NCBI RefSeq assembly: GCF_001424045.1
Contig: NZ_LMQB01000002.1
Coordinates: forward strand, 62,001 to 126,000
Direction: 5' to 3'
Source: Rhizobium sp. Leaf371
GTDB taxonomy: Bacteria > Pseudomonadota > Alphaproteobacteria > Rhizobiales > Rhizobiaceae
DNA length: 64,000 bases
Shown here in pieces: positions 1 to 9,276 of this stretch. Every line of letters begins with the position of its first letter. Position 1 is the stretch's first letter. The notes beneath the pieces are model-generated. The model saw nothing but the letters and a program-made list of their open reading frames with translations, ran no database searches and was not told where the DNA came from. Both the position numbers and the translations under genes were made by a program.

Positions 1-1
1 G

Positions 2-355
2 CCGCGGCTGTTCATCTACCACACCGACGCCGAGCCGGGCTCGCAGACATCCGAGACGTTCAAGGTCATGGAGCAGCGGCTTCTGAAAGTGATCATGCGC
101 CCGGCCATGATGATCACCTGGACGCTCGGGCTCTATCTCGCCTGGAGCGTCTACGGTTTTCAGGGCGGCTGGCTGCACGCGAAAATTCTGGCGGTGATCC
201 TGCTGACGGCCGTCCACCTGCATTACGCCGACGCCGTCGGGCGCTTCTCGCGGGACAGCGCGCGACGGACAGCGCGCTATTGGCGGCTGATGAACGAGGT
301 CCCGACCGTTCTGATGATCGTCATCGTCATCCTCGTCATCGTGAAGCCGTTTTAG
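2..355 (+). CDS. hemJ: HemJ-type protoporphyrinogen IX oxidase, 3' part
   Basis: Only the C-terminal 117 codons are present; the reading frame is open from base 2 and the start lies left of the window. The visible protein begins PRLFIYHTDAEPGSQTSETF, the conserved N-proximal part of HemJ (UPF0093), followed by three hydrophobic segments that fit a small inner-membrane protein. HemJ oxidises protoporphyrinogen IX to protoporphyrin IX in haem synthesis in bacteria lacking HemG/HemY. Its position directly before rho matches the hemE-hemJ-rho order found near the origin in many alphaproteobacteria (known of the group). It ends in TAG at 353-355. Confidence 0.88.
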   Translation, partial: PRLFIYHTDAEPGSQTSETFKVMEQRLLKVIMRPAMMITWTLGLYLAWSVYGFQGGWLHAKILAVILLTAVHLHYADAVGRFSRDSARRTARYWRLMNEVPTVLMIVIVILVIVKPF

Positions 356-538
356 GCCATCACAGACATTTTAGCGTCTTGCATCCTTCGGCCCCTTGCG
401 GCGCAGACCGGAAGTCGCTAGCCTATGCCATCCCATCTTTCTGGCGCGCGTCCGAGTTCGAGTGGCTATCCCCCTGCCGCTCCCTCGACCCACACAGCGC
501 CAGCCTTTCCATTCCCTCTGCAAGTGTGATTTTCCTTC

Positions 539-1804
539 ATGGCTGAAATGAAGCTACAAGACCTCAAGAACAAATCTGCAACCGATCTTCTGGCATTTGC
601 AGAATCGGTCGAGGTCGAAAACGCCAGCGTCATGCGCAAGCAGGAGCTGATGTTTGCCATTCTGAAGATGCTGGCGGCCCAGGACGTCGAGATCATCGGC
701 GAAGGCGTGGTCGAGCTTCTCCAGGACGGCTTCGGCTTCCTGCGCTCCGCCAACGCAAACTACCTCCCCGGCCCCGACGATATCTACATCTCTCCCTCCC
801 AGATCCGACGCTTTTCGCTGAAGACCGGCGATACGGTCGAGGGGCCGATCCGGGGACCGAAGGAAGGCGAACGCTATTTCGCGCTTCTGAAGGTCAACAC
901 GATCAATTTCGAAGATCCGGAAAAGATCCGGCACAAGGTTCACTTCGACAATCTGACGCCGCTCTATCCGAACGAGCGCTTCAAGATGGAGCTCGAGGTT
1001 CCCACGTCGAAGGACCTGTCGCCACGCGTCATGGATCTCGTGGCACCGCTCGGCAAGGGCCAGCGCGGCCTGATCGTTGCACCACCGCGGACAGGCAAGA
1101 CCGTCCTGCTGCAGAACATCGCGCATTCGATCACTGCCAATCATCCGGAATGTTATCTGATCGTTCTTCTGATCGATGAGCGGCCGGAAGAAGTGACGGA
1201 CATGCAGCGTTCCGTGAAGGGCGAGGTCGTGTCCTCGACCTTTGACGAGCCCGCAACGCGCCACGTTCAGGTCGCCGAAATGGTGATCGAGAAAGCGAAG
1301 CGGCTGGTCGAACATGGTCGCGACGTCGTTATTCTTCTCGACTCGATCACGCGACTGGGACGCGCTTATAACACGGTCGTGCCCTCCTCCGGTAAGGTTC
1401 TGACGGGCGGCGTCGATGCCAATGCGCTGCAGCGCCCGAAGCGCTTCTTCGGCGCGGCACGCAACATCGAGGAAGGCGGTTCGCTGACGATCGTGGCGAC
1501 GGCGCTGATCGACACTGGCAGCCGCATGGACGAAGTGATCTTCGAAGAGTTCAAGGGGACCGGTAACTCGGAAATCGTGCTTGATCGCAAGGTCGCCGAC
1601 AAGCGCATCTTCCCGGCCATGGATATCCTGAAATCGGGAACCCGCAAGGAAGACCTGCTCGTCCCGCGTCAGGATCTCCAGAAAATCTTCGTCCTTCGCC
1701 GTATCCTCGCGCCCATGGGCACAACCGATGCGATCGAGTTCCTGATCGACAAGCTGAAGCAGACAAAAACGAACGGCGATTTCTTCGACTCGATGAACAC
1801 CTGA
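539..1804 (+). CDS. rho: Transcription termination factor Rho
   Basis: A 421-residue protein, close to the family's usual length (419 in E. coli). Residues 1-50 form the N-terminal helix bundle, about 55-125 the cold-shock-like RNA-binding domain ([17 protein letters not shown]), and the rest the RecA-like ATPase with Walker A APPRTGKT at 181-188 and the [15 protein letters not shown] segment containing Walker B. Rho is a hexameric RNA helicase that loads on C-rich RNA and ends transcription. ATG 539 is used; Met4 (548) is a possible alternative. The 183-base gap after hemJ probably holds its promoter and leader. An intrinsic hairpin terminator follows at 1872-1898. Confidence 0.97.
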   Translation: MAEMKLQDLKNKSATDLLAFAESVEVENASVMRKQELMFAILKMLAAQDVEIIGEGVVELLQDGFGFLRSANANYLPGPDDIYISPSQIRRFSLKTGDTVEGPIRGPKEGERYFALLKVNTINFEDPEKIRHKVHFDNLTPLYPNERFKMELEVPTSKDLSPRVMDLVAPLGKGQRGLIVAPPRTGKTVLLQNIAHSITANHPECYLIVLLIDERPEEVTDMQRSVKGEVVSSTFDEPATRHVQVAEMVIEKAKRLVEHGRDVVILLDSITRLGRAYNTVVPSSGKVLTGGVDANALQRPKRFFGAARNIEEGGSLTIVATALIDTGSRMDEVIFEEFKGTGNSEIVLDRKVADKRIFPAMDILKSGTRKEDLLVPRQDLQKIFVLRRILAPMGTTDAIEFLIDKLKQTKTNGDFFDSMNT

Positions 1805-1871
1805 CGTCGCACGATCCGAAGTCGGAGATCGCCGAAACGGCCGGTCTCCGCTCATGCTGGACGAACTGATC

Positions 1872-1898
1872 ATCCCTGGCGTCGTCCAGGGATTTTTT
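1872..1898 (+). terminator. Intrinsic terminator after rho
   Basis: Perfect 8-bp stem ATCCCTGG/CCAGGGAT around a six-base loop, running straight into six T residues. It lies 68 bases past the rho stop and 49 before the mnmE start, so it separates the two genes. Confidence 0.85.
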
Positions 1899-1946
1899 AT
1901 TGGTCGCAAGGCGAGATTCTGATCAAGATTCTGAAGGGCAATGCGG

Positions 1947-3263
1947 ATGGCGGCGGCAAGCGACACGATCTATTCCCTTTCGTCCGGTGGACTGCCGTCC
2001 GGTGTTGCCGTCATACGGATCAGTGGGTCATTGGCTTTGAGTGTCTGCGCCAGCCTCTGTGGCGGACCTGTCATCCCCCGGCTTGCAACGCTCAGAACGA
2101 TTCGGTCCCGGAACGGAGAACTGCTCGATCAGGGTCTGGTCCTGTCCTTTCCAGCGCCAGCCTCCTTTACTGGCGAAGACTGCGTCGAGCTGCAGATCCA
2201 TGGCGGGCGCGCCGTCGTCGGCCGCGTTCTTGACGAACTCGGCGACATCCCCTTCTTTCGTCATGCCGAGGCTGGAGAATTTTCCAGACGCGCCCTTGCG
2301 AACGGCAAGCTGGACCTCCTGGAGATCGAGGGTCTCGCCGATCTCCTGTCCGCCGAAACGGACATGCAGCGCCGGTTGGCGAGCGAGCATGCGCGTGGAG
2401 ATGTGTCGCAGCTTTATCAAAGCTGGGCGAGGCGTTTGACGCACGCCCGCGCGATGATCGAAGCGGAACTCGACTTCGCCGACGAGGACGATGTCCCCGG
2501 CTCTGTCGGCGCCTCGATCTGGCGGGACATGACCCACCTGAAAGCGGAGATCGAGCATCATCTCGACGGGGCGAAGGCCGGCGCGATCATCCGCGACGGC
2601 TATCGGGTGGTGATCTCCGGTCCGCCGAATGCGGGGAAATCCAGCCTTCTGAATGCGCTTGCGAAGCAAGACATCGCCATCGTCACGGACATTGCAGGAA
2701 CGACACGGGACGTTCTAAGCGTCGATATTTCATTAGCCGGATTCGCCGTGAAGCTGTTCGACACGGCCGGTTTGCGAGAAACAAGCGACGTTGTCGAGCA
2801 GGAGGGCATTCGACGAGCACGGCGTATCCAAGCGGATGCAGACCTTATCCTCTGCCTATCGGACACACCGGATGGCTTTCTCATCCCTGACAATCCGCAC
2901 GGGGATGTTCTCAAGGTGGCCACCAAGATTGATATTTCGGCTGGTTCGTGGGATAGGTCCGGCGCACATATCTTCATTTCGGTCGAAACGCAGGATGGCT
3001 TGCAGACTCTTCTAGAGGCGCTCGTGGAGCGTTTTCCGAAGAGAGCCGCCGGTGAGGTCCTCGCGCTTCCCTCTCGGCGGAGACATGCGGATCACTTGAG
3101 GCAATGCGCGACAGCGCTGAATTCGGCCATCGAGACGATTGATCTCGATATTCAATCGGAGCTGCTGCGGCAGTCCAGCGATGCGTTAGGGCGCATAACA
3201 GGGAGAGTAGATGTTGAGGATCTGCTCGACGTTATCTTCTCGGAATTCTGTATTGGCAAATGA
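1947..3263 (+). CDS. mnmE: tRNA modification GTPase MnmE
   Basis: MnmE, with MnmG, installs the carboxymethylaminomethyl group on wobble U34 of certain tRNAs. Numbering from an upstream ATG at 1941, the N-terminal tetrahydrofolate-binding domain (DTIYSLSSGGLPSGVAVIRI) is followed by a helical domain with an inserted G domain: G1 GPPNAGKS at 227-234, GTTRD, and G3 DTAG at 274-277. The protein ends in CIGK, the conserved C-terminus with the functional cysteine. The AAGGG at 1934-1938 is only 2 bases from ATG 1941 but 8 from ATG 1947, so 1947 is preferred. The G4 position reads TKID rather than NKxD, a variation I regard as tolerated. The next gene is its partner mnmG. Confidence 0.95.
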   Translation: MAAASDTIYSLSSGGLPSGVAVIRISGSLALSVCASLCGGPVIPRLATLRTIRSRNGELLDQGLVLSFPAPASFTGEDCVELQIHGGRAVVGRVLDELGDIPFFRHAEAGEFSRRALANGKLDLLEIEGLADLLSAETDMQRRLASEHARGDVSQLYQSWARRLTHARAMIEAELDFADEDDVPGSVGASIWRDMTHLKAEIEHHLDGAKAGAIIRDGYRVVISGPPNAGKSSLLNALAKQDIAIVTDIAGTTRDVLSVDISLAGFAVKLFDTAGLRETSDVVEQEGIRRARRIQADADLILCLSDTPDGFLIPDNPHGDVLKVATKIDISAGSWDRSGAHIFISVETQDGLQTLLEALVERFPKRAAGEVLALPSRRRHADHLRQCATALNSAIETIDLDIQSELLRQSSDALGRITGRVDVEDLLDVIFSEFCIGK

Positions 3264-3290
3264 TCTGCAACGCATGCGAGTCATACCGCA

Positions 3291-3306
3291 CGTTTCACGT
3301 GAAACA
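3291..3306. promoter_or_regulatory. parS site 1 (ParB-binding centromere)
   Basis: CGTTTCACGTGAAACA matches the bacterial parS consensus TGTTTCACGTGAAACA at 15 of 16 positions (first base differs) and is palindromic. It lies between mnmE and mnmG, 2.5 kb upstream of parA. Confidence 0.93.
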
Positions 3307-3322
3307 TTGAATCGGAGTCGAA

Positions 3323-5200
3323 ATGACCGTCTCATATGATGTTGTCGTCGTTGGTGGAGGCCATGCGGGTTGCGAAGCCGCGGCCGTTGCCGCAAGGCTC
3401 GGCGCCACTGTCGCATTGGTGACCCACAAGCGCGCGACCATTGGTGTCATGTCGTGCAATCCTGCGATCGGCGGTCTCGGCAAAGGTCATCTTGTTCGCG
3501 AGATCGACGCATTCGACGGTCTGATGGGCCGCGTTGCCGACAGTGCCGGGATCCAGTTTCGTCTCCTCAATCGCAAGAAAGGCCCTGCCGTTCGTGGCCC
3601 TCGAACGCAGGCCGATCGACGCCTCTACCGCGAAGCCATGCAGGCCGAACTCTCGGGGCTGGAGGGCTTGACGATCATCGAGGGTGATGTGGTCGATCTC
3701 GTCTGTGATAACGGCTTGATTGCCGGCGTAACACTCTCGAGCGGACAGGTCGTCTCTTGTGGCGCGGTTGTCTTGACGACGGGAACATTCCTGCGCGGCC
3801 TCATCCATATCGGCGACAAAAAGATTCCGGCGGGACGCGTTGGCGAGGCTCCGTCTCTCGGTCTTTCGAAGGTCTTGCAAGACCATGCTATTGCGCTGGG
3901 ACGATTGAAGACCGGCACACCGGCGCGGCTTGATGGGCGCACCATCGCCTGGGACAGAATCGGAAGCCAGGCGGCAGATGCGGAACCTGTGCCGTTCTCC
4001 TTCATGACGGATAGGATTACCACGCGGCAGATCGAATGCGGTGTGACGCGAACGACGGAGCACACACACCGAATTATCGAAGAGAACCTGCAGCGCTCCG
4101 CGATGTATTCCGGACAGATCGCCGGCGTCGGTCCGCGCTATTGTCCGTCGATCGAGGACAAGATCGTTAAATTCGGGGAACGCGATGGACACCAGATCTT
4201 CTTAGAGCCGGAAGGTCTCGATGATCACACCGTCTATCCGAATGGCATTTCGACATCCCTCCCCGAGGACGTTCAAGCCGCGTTTATCCGGACCATTCCC
4301 GGTCTTGAGGACGCGCATATCCTTCAGCCGGGCTATGCCATAGAATATGATCATGTCGATCCGCGCGAATTATCAGCGACGCTCGAGGTGAAAAAAATCC
4401 CCGGCCTGTTTCTCGCGGGTCAGATCAATGGCACGACGGGCTATGAAGAAGCTGGGGCTCAGGGACTCGTTGCCGGGCTCAACGCAGCCCGGAAAGTGGG
4501 CCACCTAGCACCACATGTCTTCTCACGGACGGATTCCTATATCGGCGTCATGATCGATGATTTGATCACCCGCGGTGTTGCCGAGCCCTATCGTATGTTC
4601 ACCTCGCGCGCAGAGTATCGATTGTCTCTTCGTGCCGACAATGCCGATATGCGTCTTACGCCGGCAGCTATAACGCTCGGCTGTGTGGGACAAGAGAGGA
4701 AAACCCGGTTCGAGAATTGGCAGAGAGACTTCAACGACGCGAAGGAAACGCTTCATCAGCGGACACTCACGCCGAATGAAGCAGCCACCCATGGTATAAG
4801 CCTGAACAAGGACGGACAGCGACGCTCCGCTTTCGATCTCTTGTCCCACGCCGACATTACCCTATCGCGCCTGGCGGGTGTCTGGCCTGACTTGCACCAT
4901 GTCGCGCCGAAGCTGGCTGAGGCGATCGAAATTGATGCGCATTATGCCGTTTATATGGAGCGTCAATCCAGCGATATCCTGCGCGCCCGCAAGGAAGAAG
5001 ATCGAACCATCCCCGGGGACTTCTCCTATAGCGATCTGACAGGTCTCTCAAATGAACTGAGGCAGAAGCTATCTCGGCTCCAGCCCAGGAATTTCGCGCA
5101 GTTGCAGGTCATTGACGGTATGACACCATCAGCAGCGACGTTGATCCTGACCCATCTCCAACGCCATGAGCGGCGCAACACAGCAGAGGGTGTACACTGA
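3323..5200 (+). CDS. mnmG: tRNA uridine 5-carboxymethylaminomethyl modification enzyme MnmG (GidA)
   Basis: A 625-residue FAD protein of typical length, the partner of MnmE in wobble-uridine modification. The N-terminus has the dinucleotide-binding motif [10 protein letters not shown] at residues 11-20, then [20 protein letters not shown] and the family block [16 protein letters not shown] near residue 440; the C-terminal helical domain ends around [20 protein letters not shown]. The start is ATG 3323, just downstream of parS site 1. The stop TGA shares its last base with the ATG of rsmG, indicating a translationally linked mnmG-rsmG-parA unit. Confidence 0.97.
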   Translation: MTVSYDVVVVGGGHAGCEAAAVAARLGATVALVTHKRATIGVMSCNPAIGGLGKGHLVREIDAFDGLMGRVADSAGIQFRLLNRKKGPAVRGPRTQADRRLYREAMQAELSGLEGLTIIEGDVVDLVCDNGLIAGVTLSSGQVVSCGAVVLTTGTFLRGLIHIGDKKIPAGRVGEAPSLGLSKVLQDHAIALGRLKTGTPARLDGRTIAWDRIGSQAADAEPVPFSFMTDRITTRQIECGVTRTTEHTHRIIEENLQRSAMYSGQIAGVGPRYCPSIEDKIVKFGERDGHQIFLEPEGLDDHTVYPNGISTSLPEDVQAAFIRTIPGLEDAHILQPGYAIEYDHVDPRELSATLEVKKIPGLFLAGQINGTTGYEEAGAQGLVAGLNAARKVGHLAPHVFSRTDSYIGVMIDDLITRGVAEPYRMFTSRAEYRLSLRADNADMRLTPAAITLGCVGQERKTRFENWQRDFNDAKETLHQRTLTPNEAATHGISLNKDGQRRSAFDLLSHADITLSRLAGVWPDLHHVAPKLAEAIEIDAHYAVYMERQSSDILRARKEEDRTIPGDFSYSDLTGLSNELRQKLSRLQPRNFAQLQVIDGMTPSAATLILTHLQRHERRNTAEGVH

Positions 5201-5859
5201 TGGCGAGTCAGACGTCAGGAATAAACGGTCTACGTGTTTCACGTGAAACGCAGGATCGGTTAGAGCACTTCACACAGTTGTTTCTGAAATGGGCGAGGAC
5301 CATCAATCTTGTCGCGCCGTCCACACTTGGCGATCTTGGCAATCGGCATATCCGGGATAGCGCGCAAATCTACCAGCTGGCTCCCGGCCCAAAGACGTGG
5401 ATCGACCTCGGGAGTGGTGGCGGCTTTCCCGGCGTGATTACCGCCATCCTGCTGGCAGAGATCTCCGACGGGTGGGTTCATCTGGTGGAAAGCAACCAGA
5501 AGAAGGCAGCATTTCTCCGCGTCGCGCTCCAGGAGACGGGCGCACGCGGGTCCGTTCATGTTCTGCGGATCGAAGACGCGCCCGCGAAACTTCCCGCCTG
5601 CGACGCTATCTCCGCTCGCGCTGTTGCAGATCTCTCGCTTCTCCTTCAGTTCATCGCTCCCTGGATGTCGAACGGCTCGACACGCGCCTTTTTTCATAAA
5701 GGGCGGGATTATGAGGCCGAGATCACGAAAGCGCGTGGCCGGTATGATTTCGATCTGGTAAAACATCAAAGCATTGTCGACGCTGACTCCGTCATTCTCG
5801 AGGTCACGCGGATGCAGCAGCTTAGCCAAGGCGCAGGAGCGATCAATGTCGCGGGATAA
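5200..5859 (+). CDS. rsmG: 16S rRNA (guanine-527-N7)-methyltransferase RsmG (GidB)
   Basis: A 219-residue SAM-dependent methyltransferase that modifies G527 in the 530 loop of 16S rRNA. The class I SAM-binding motif appears as [20 protein letters not shown], followed by [15 protein letters not shown] and the [14 protein letters not shown] block typical of RsmG. GAGGG precedes the ATG, which overlaps the mnmG stop by one base. A parS site lies inside the coding sequence, read as Val-Ser-Arg-Glu-Thr at residues 13-17. The 3' end overlaps parA by 14 bases. Confidence 0.95.
   Translation: MASQTSGINGLRVSRETQDRLEHFTQLFLKWARTINLVAPSTLGDLGNRHIRDSAQIYQLAPGPKTWIDLGSGGGFPGVITAILLAEISDGWVHLVESNQKKAAFLRVALQETGARGSVHVLRIEDAPAKLPACDAISARAVADLSLLLQFIAPWMSNGSTRAFFHKGRDYEAEITKARGRYDFDLVKHQSIVDADSVILEVTRMQQLSQGAGAINVAG
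5235..5250. promoter_or_regulatory. parS site 2, inside rsmG
   Basis: TGTTTCACGTGAAACG matches the parS consensus at 15 of 16 positions (last base differs). It sits within the first 17 codons of rsmG, 596 bases before the parA start, a known parS location in other bacteria. Confidence 0.93.
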
Positions 5860-6643
5860 AAACAGGATCATCACGATCGCCAATCAGAAAGGTGGCGTGG
5901 GCAAAACCACGACAGCCATCAATTTGGCGACAGCTCTGGCGGCGATCGGAGAGTCTGTTTTGATCATCGATCTCGACCCTCAAGGGAATGCCAGCACGGG
6001 ACTGGGTATCCAACGGCGTGACAGGCGTTTTTCGTCCTATGATCTGATGATGGGAACGCATTCGATCGACACGATCGTCCACCCGACCGTTGTGCCAAAC
6101 CTGTCGATCATTCCGTCAACGATGGATCTGCTGGGTCTAGAGATGGAGATTTCCGGTCAAAGCGACCGCGTCTTCCGTCTGCGGAAAGCGCTCGCTTCTC
6201 CGGAGGCGCTGGCCTATTCCTACGTTCTGGTAGATTGCCCTCCGTCGTTCAATCTTCTGACCATGAACGCCATGGCGGCCGCCCACTCGGTTCTCGTCCC
6301 GCTTCAATGCGAATTCTTCGCATTGGAAGGGCTAAGCCAGCTTTTGGAGACGGTCGATCAGATCCGTAGAAGCGTCAATCCGCAGCTCGACATACAGGGC
6401 ATCGTTCTCACGATGTTTGATTCCCGAAACAACCTTGCCCAGCAGGTCGTGACGGATGTTCGCACGCATCTCGGTGAGAAGGTCTATCACACACTGATCC
6501 CGCGGAATGTCCGGGTTTCGGAGGCGCCCTCGTATGGCAAACCGGCAATCCTCTACGATTTGAAGTGCGCCGGTAGTCAGGCCTATTTGCAATTGGCATC
6601 CGAAGTCATCCAGCGCGAACGCCAGCGCAAGGCAGCGGCGTAA
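5846..6643 (+). CDS. parA: Chromosome partitioning ATPase ParA
   Basis: A 265-residue deviant Walker A ATPase that forms the ATP-dependent DNA-bound gradient moving ParB-parS complexes. The motif KGGVGKTT is at residues 15-22, with signature lysine 15; [16 protein letters not shown] and [17 protein letters not shown] are the A' and Walker B regions. The reading frame is open upstream to 5774, but ATG 5846 has AGGAGC 5 bases before it and gives the normal N-terminus, so it is preferred. It overlaps the rsmG end by 14 bases and is followed 33 bases on by parB. Confidence 0.96.
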   Translation: MSRDKNRIITIANQKGGVGKTTTAINLATALAAIGESVLIIDLDPQGNASTGLGIQRRDRRFSSYDLMMGTHSIDTIVHPTVVPNLSIIPSTMDLLGLEMEISGQSDRVFRLRKALASPEALAYSYVLVDCPPSFNLLTMNAMAAAHSVLVPLQCEFFALEGLSQLLETVDQIRRSVNPQLDIQGIVLTMFDSRNNLAQQVVTDVRTHLGEKVYHTLIPRNVRVSEAPSYGKPAILYDLKCAGSQAYLQLASEVIQRERQRKAAA

Positions 6644-6676
6644 TCGATTCGGCTCCAGAATCATGAGGAGAACGGC

Positions 6677-7564
6677 ATGAACGAAGATCCTGCGCGACGC
6701 CGTCTCGGGCGTGGACTGGCAGCATTGATCGGTGAAATGGATCAGCCGATGGCTGCCGAGGCGGCGCCAGTTCCGACGGTTCCGGCTGATCGTCGTGTTC
6801 CGATAGAACATATCACACGCAATCCGCGCAACCCGCGACGGACATTTGACCAGTCAGAGCTACAGGATCTGGCGAATTCCGTCCGTCAACATGGAATCGT
6901 CCAGCCGGTCGTCGTCCGCACGGTTGGTGGCGATCGATTTGAGATCATCGCCGGCGAGCGGCGCTGGCGGGCTGCCCAACTTGCCGGTTTCTCCGATATC
7001 CCGGTCATTGTGCGCGATGTCGACGATCGGACGGCCCTTGAGATCGCGATCGTCGAAAACGTGCAGCGCTCGGACCTTAACCCGCTCGAAGAGGCGCTGG
7101 GGTACGAGCTGCTGATTGCCGATCATGGCTATACCCAGAACGATCTGGGAGAGATCATCGGCAAGAGCCGCAGCCATGTTGCCAATAGTCTTCGGCTGTT
7201 GAAGCTGCCGGAGCCTGTGCGGGATATGCTGTCGTCTGGGACCTTGTCGGCCGGCCATGCGCGTGCGCTCATCCCGACCTCCGATCCGACCACCCTCGCC
7301 CGCGCGATCATATCAAAGGGTCTTTCCGTTCGCGATACGGAAAAGCTGGCACAGAACGATATCCGGGCGCAGAATGACCCAGGCTTCGGTTCAAAGCCGC
7401 GGCCGGAAAAGGATGCCGACACCGTTGCGCTGGAACGGTCTCTCACCGATCGGCTCGGGCTCGAGGTTTCGGTCAATCATCGGGCGAGTGGCGGTCATTT
7501 GAAGATCAGCTACACGACGCTCGAACAGCTGGAAGATATCTGCCGGCTGCTTGAACGCCGATAA
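6677..7564 (+). CDS. parB: Chromosome partitioning protein ParB
   Basis: A 295-residue CTP-dependent DNA clamp that loads at parS and spreads. Residues 1-20 (RRRLGRGLAALIGEM) form the basic N-terminus that meets ParA; the ParB/Srx CTPase domain includes IVQPVVVR, GERRWRAAQLAG and ENVQRSDLNPLEEA; the helix-turn-helix is around YTQNDLGEIIGKSRSHVANS; the C-terminal dimerisation domain covers roughly the last 60 residues. GAGGAG lies before the ATG. Four matches to its target palindrome occur in the window. Confidence 0.96.
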   Translation: MNEDPARRRLGRGLAALIGEMDQPMAAEAAPVPTVPADRRVPIEHITRNPRNPRRTFDQSELQDLANSVRQHGIVQPVVVRTVGGDRFEIIAGERRWRAAQLAGFSDIPVIVRDVDDRTALEIAIVENVQRSDLNPLEEALGYELLIADHGYTQNDLGEIIGKSRSHVANSLRLLKLPEPVRDMLSSGTLSAGHARALIPTSDPTTLARAIISKGLSVRDTEKLAQNDIRAQNDPGFGSKPRPEKDADTVALERSLTDRLGLEVSVNHRASGGHLKISYTTLEQLEDICRLLERR

Positions 7565-7692
7565 GCGCAAACACATAGAACGCTATCAACCGTGCGTAAA
7601 AATGGGTTCTCGATACGGTTTGAGCTCCGATCCACCGTCGGGCCAGTATGATGACGAGTCCGGCTCCGAGACCCGGCTTAAGGGTCAGCGTC

Positions 7693-8733
7693 TCAGCTAG
7701 AGGCGCGTTGTCTCGCCGCTTGGAAGGCGATGGCAATCAGGGCCTGGCTGGCGATATCCGCTTCCAGCGTCTGGCGTCCACGGCTCTGCAGGATGGCGTT
7801 CTGAAGTCTCTGGAGATCACGCCGGATGGTCTGAAGCCCCCAGTTCTTCAACGCCGCCTCGATCAGGGGCTTGCGTCGAAAGTGGATGCCGCGGCCGAGC
7901 GTCGCTGTGACCTGTGAGGGTCCGAGCCGTTTCGCGTCCATTTCCGCGCGCAGAATATCGAGCTGCTGGAACTGGCGCAAGCAGCTCTGCAGCACGAGAA
8001 ACATCGACGTCTTCGATGCTTCCACCTTCCTGAGAGAGGTCATGAGGCGGTCCATATCGCCTTGGAGAACGGCGTCCACCGCGTCATCGACCGAGGTGGA
8101 GCTGGCATCGCCGATGATCTCCAAGACATGGTGCTCCTCGATCACCGGCTCGTCGCGGCAATAGAGTGCAAGCTTTACGATCTCGTTCCGGGATGCCAGT
8201 CGGTCGGCGCCGAGAAGGTCGCGCAGAGCCTCGCGCGCGGCCGGCGTGATGCGAAGGCCTGCAGCCCCCAGTTCCTTATCGATCAAACCATTGATGGCTT
8301 TGACGTCGTCCGCATAACAGGCGACGGAGAGGACGCTTCGTGCGGTTTCGCCGATCTTGCGAAGTGCTGCCCCCTTCTTCAGGTCACCCGCTTCGACAAT
8401 GACGAAGGCATCGCGGGGCGACTCTTCGGCAAGATAGGATAGGCCCTCGCTGAGGGATTTTTCCGTGCCGGCCGCCCGCACCCAGACAAGCTTGCCACCG
8501 CCGAAAAGACCGAGAGAATTGGCTTCGTCGGCAAGTCTGCCCGGAGACAGGTCGCTGCCATCCAGCTTGATGAGGGAGAAGGGATCGTCCAGTGCAATCC
8601 CGGTCTTTTCGGCGAGCGCGGCAGCGCGTTCAGCGACGAGGCCGCGGTCTGGCCCGTAAAAAATGTAAAGCCGCTGGCTGGGCAGCGGCCTTTCCACGAA
8701 GCTGTCGAACTCGTGGGATTTGATTTCGCTCAT
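7693..8733 (-). CDS. holA: DNA polymerase III delta subunit HolA
   Basis: A 346-residue clamp-loader delta subunit, which opens the beta sliding clamp. The N-terminal AAA+-like region includes RLYIFYGPDRGLVAERAAAL, followed by the family segments LIKLDGSDLSPGRLADEANS and FGGGKLVWVRAA, and a C-terminal helical collar domain (FLVLQSCLRQFQQLDILRAE). As expected for delta there is no functional Walker A. It is the last gene of leuS-lptE-holA, a conserved order, and is convergent with parB; the 128 bases between them show no convincing terminator. Confidence 0.93.
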   Translation of the reverse strand: MSEIKSHEFDSFVERPLPSQRLYIFYGPDRGLVAERAAALAEKTGIALDDPFSLIKLDGSDLSPGRLADEANSLGLFGGGKLVWVRAAGTEKSLSEGLSYLAEESPRDAFVIVEAGDLKKGAALRKIGETARSVLSVACYADDVKAINGLIDKELGAAGLRITPAAREALRDLLGADRLASRNEIVKLALYCRDEPVIEEHHVLEIIGDASSTSVDDAVDAVLQGDMDRLMTSLRKVEASKTSMFLVLQSCLRQFQQLDILRAEMDAKRLGPSQVTATLGRGIHFRRKPLIEAALKNWGLQTIRRDLQRLQNAILQSRGRQTLEADIASQALIAIAFQAARQRASS

Positions 8734-8745
8734 GCCGATGCCGGA

Positions 8746-9276
8746 TCAGTTGGCAAGAGCTGCAGCAAGATCCGCGCGGATGATCTCGGCAAGTTCCTTG
8801 GCCGCCCGGTTCTCCGCATCGCGGATCGCGCGCAGCTTGGCGAATTCCTGAACCGGGAAGTCGACAAGGGCCACGGCTTTGCGATGGCCCGACTTCACGG
8901 TCTTGCCGGTATCGACCCGCGTCAGATTGTAATCGGCCTCGACCGTCAGGCGGCCGGCGGATGCCGTGTCGTTGTCGTTGCGCTCGTTGAACAGCACGCC
9001 GGTTGCCTGGTGGCTGACGGTGAGCGCCAGCTGGTATTGCGGCGCGGCGGGTTCGCCCTTGCCACCGGACGTCAGGAAGATCAGTGCGTTGCGAACACGC
9101 TGCTCCACCCGGTCCCGGGCCTCGGATATGCCGATCGACGCCAGCGCCGTTGCGGGGGCACCGCTGGGTCCATCGGAGTACAGCGGGCGCACCTGGCAGC
9201 CTGCCGCCAGTAGCAGAGAAATGCCGACAAGGCCCAGGGCGATACGACGGCGAGGATCGAATTTAGACGACGACAT
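8746..9276 (-). CDS. lptE: LPS-assembly lipoprotein LptE
   Basis: A 176-residue outer-membrane lipoprotein that plugs the LptD barrel and helps insert lipopolysaccharide. The N-terminus has a basic start, a hydrophobic stretch and a lipobox LAAGC with the acylated cysteine at residue 27. The body ([25 protein letters not shown]) fits the LptE family as found in Rhizobiales, which is poorly conserved. It overlaps the leuS end by 14 bases and sits 12 bases upstream of holA. Confidence 0.87.
   Translation of the reverse strand: MSSSKFDPRRRIALGLVGISLLLAAGCQVRPLYSDGPSGAPATALASIGISEARDRVEQRVRNALIFLTSGGKGEPAAPQYQLALTVSHQATGVLFNERNDNDTASAGRLTVEADYNLTRVDTGKTVKSGHRKAVALVDFPVQEFAKLRAIRDAENRAAKELAEIIRADLAAALAN

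Noticed and set aside
554-1966. A 470-codon frame antisense to rho
   Set aside because: Same codon-bias artefact; rho is highly conserved on the + strand and the antisense product has no recognisable domain.
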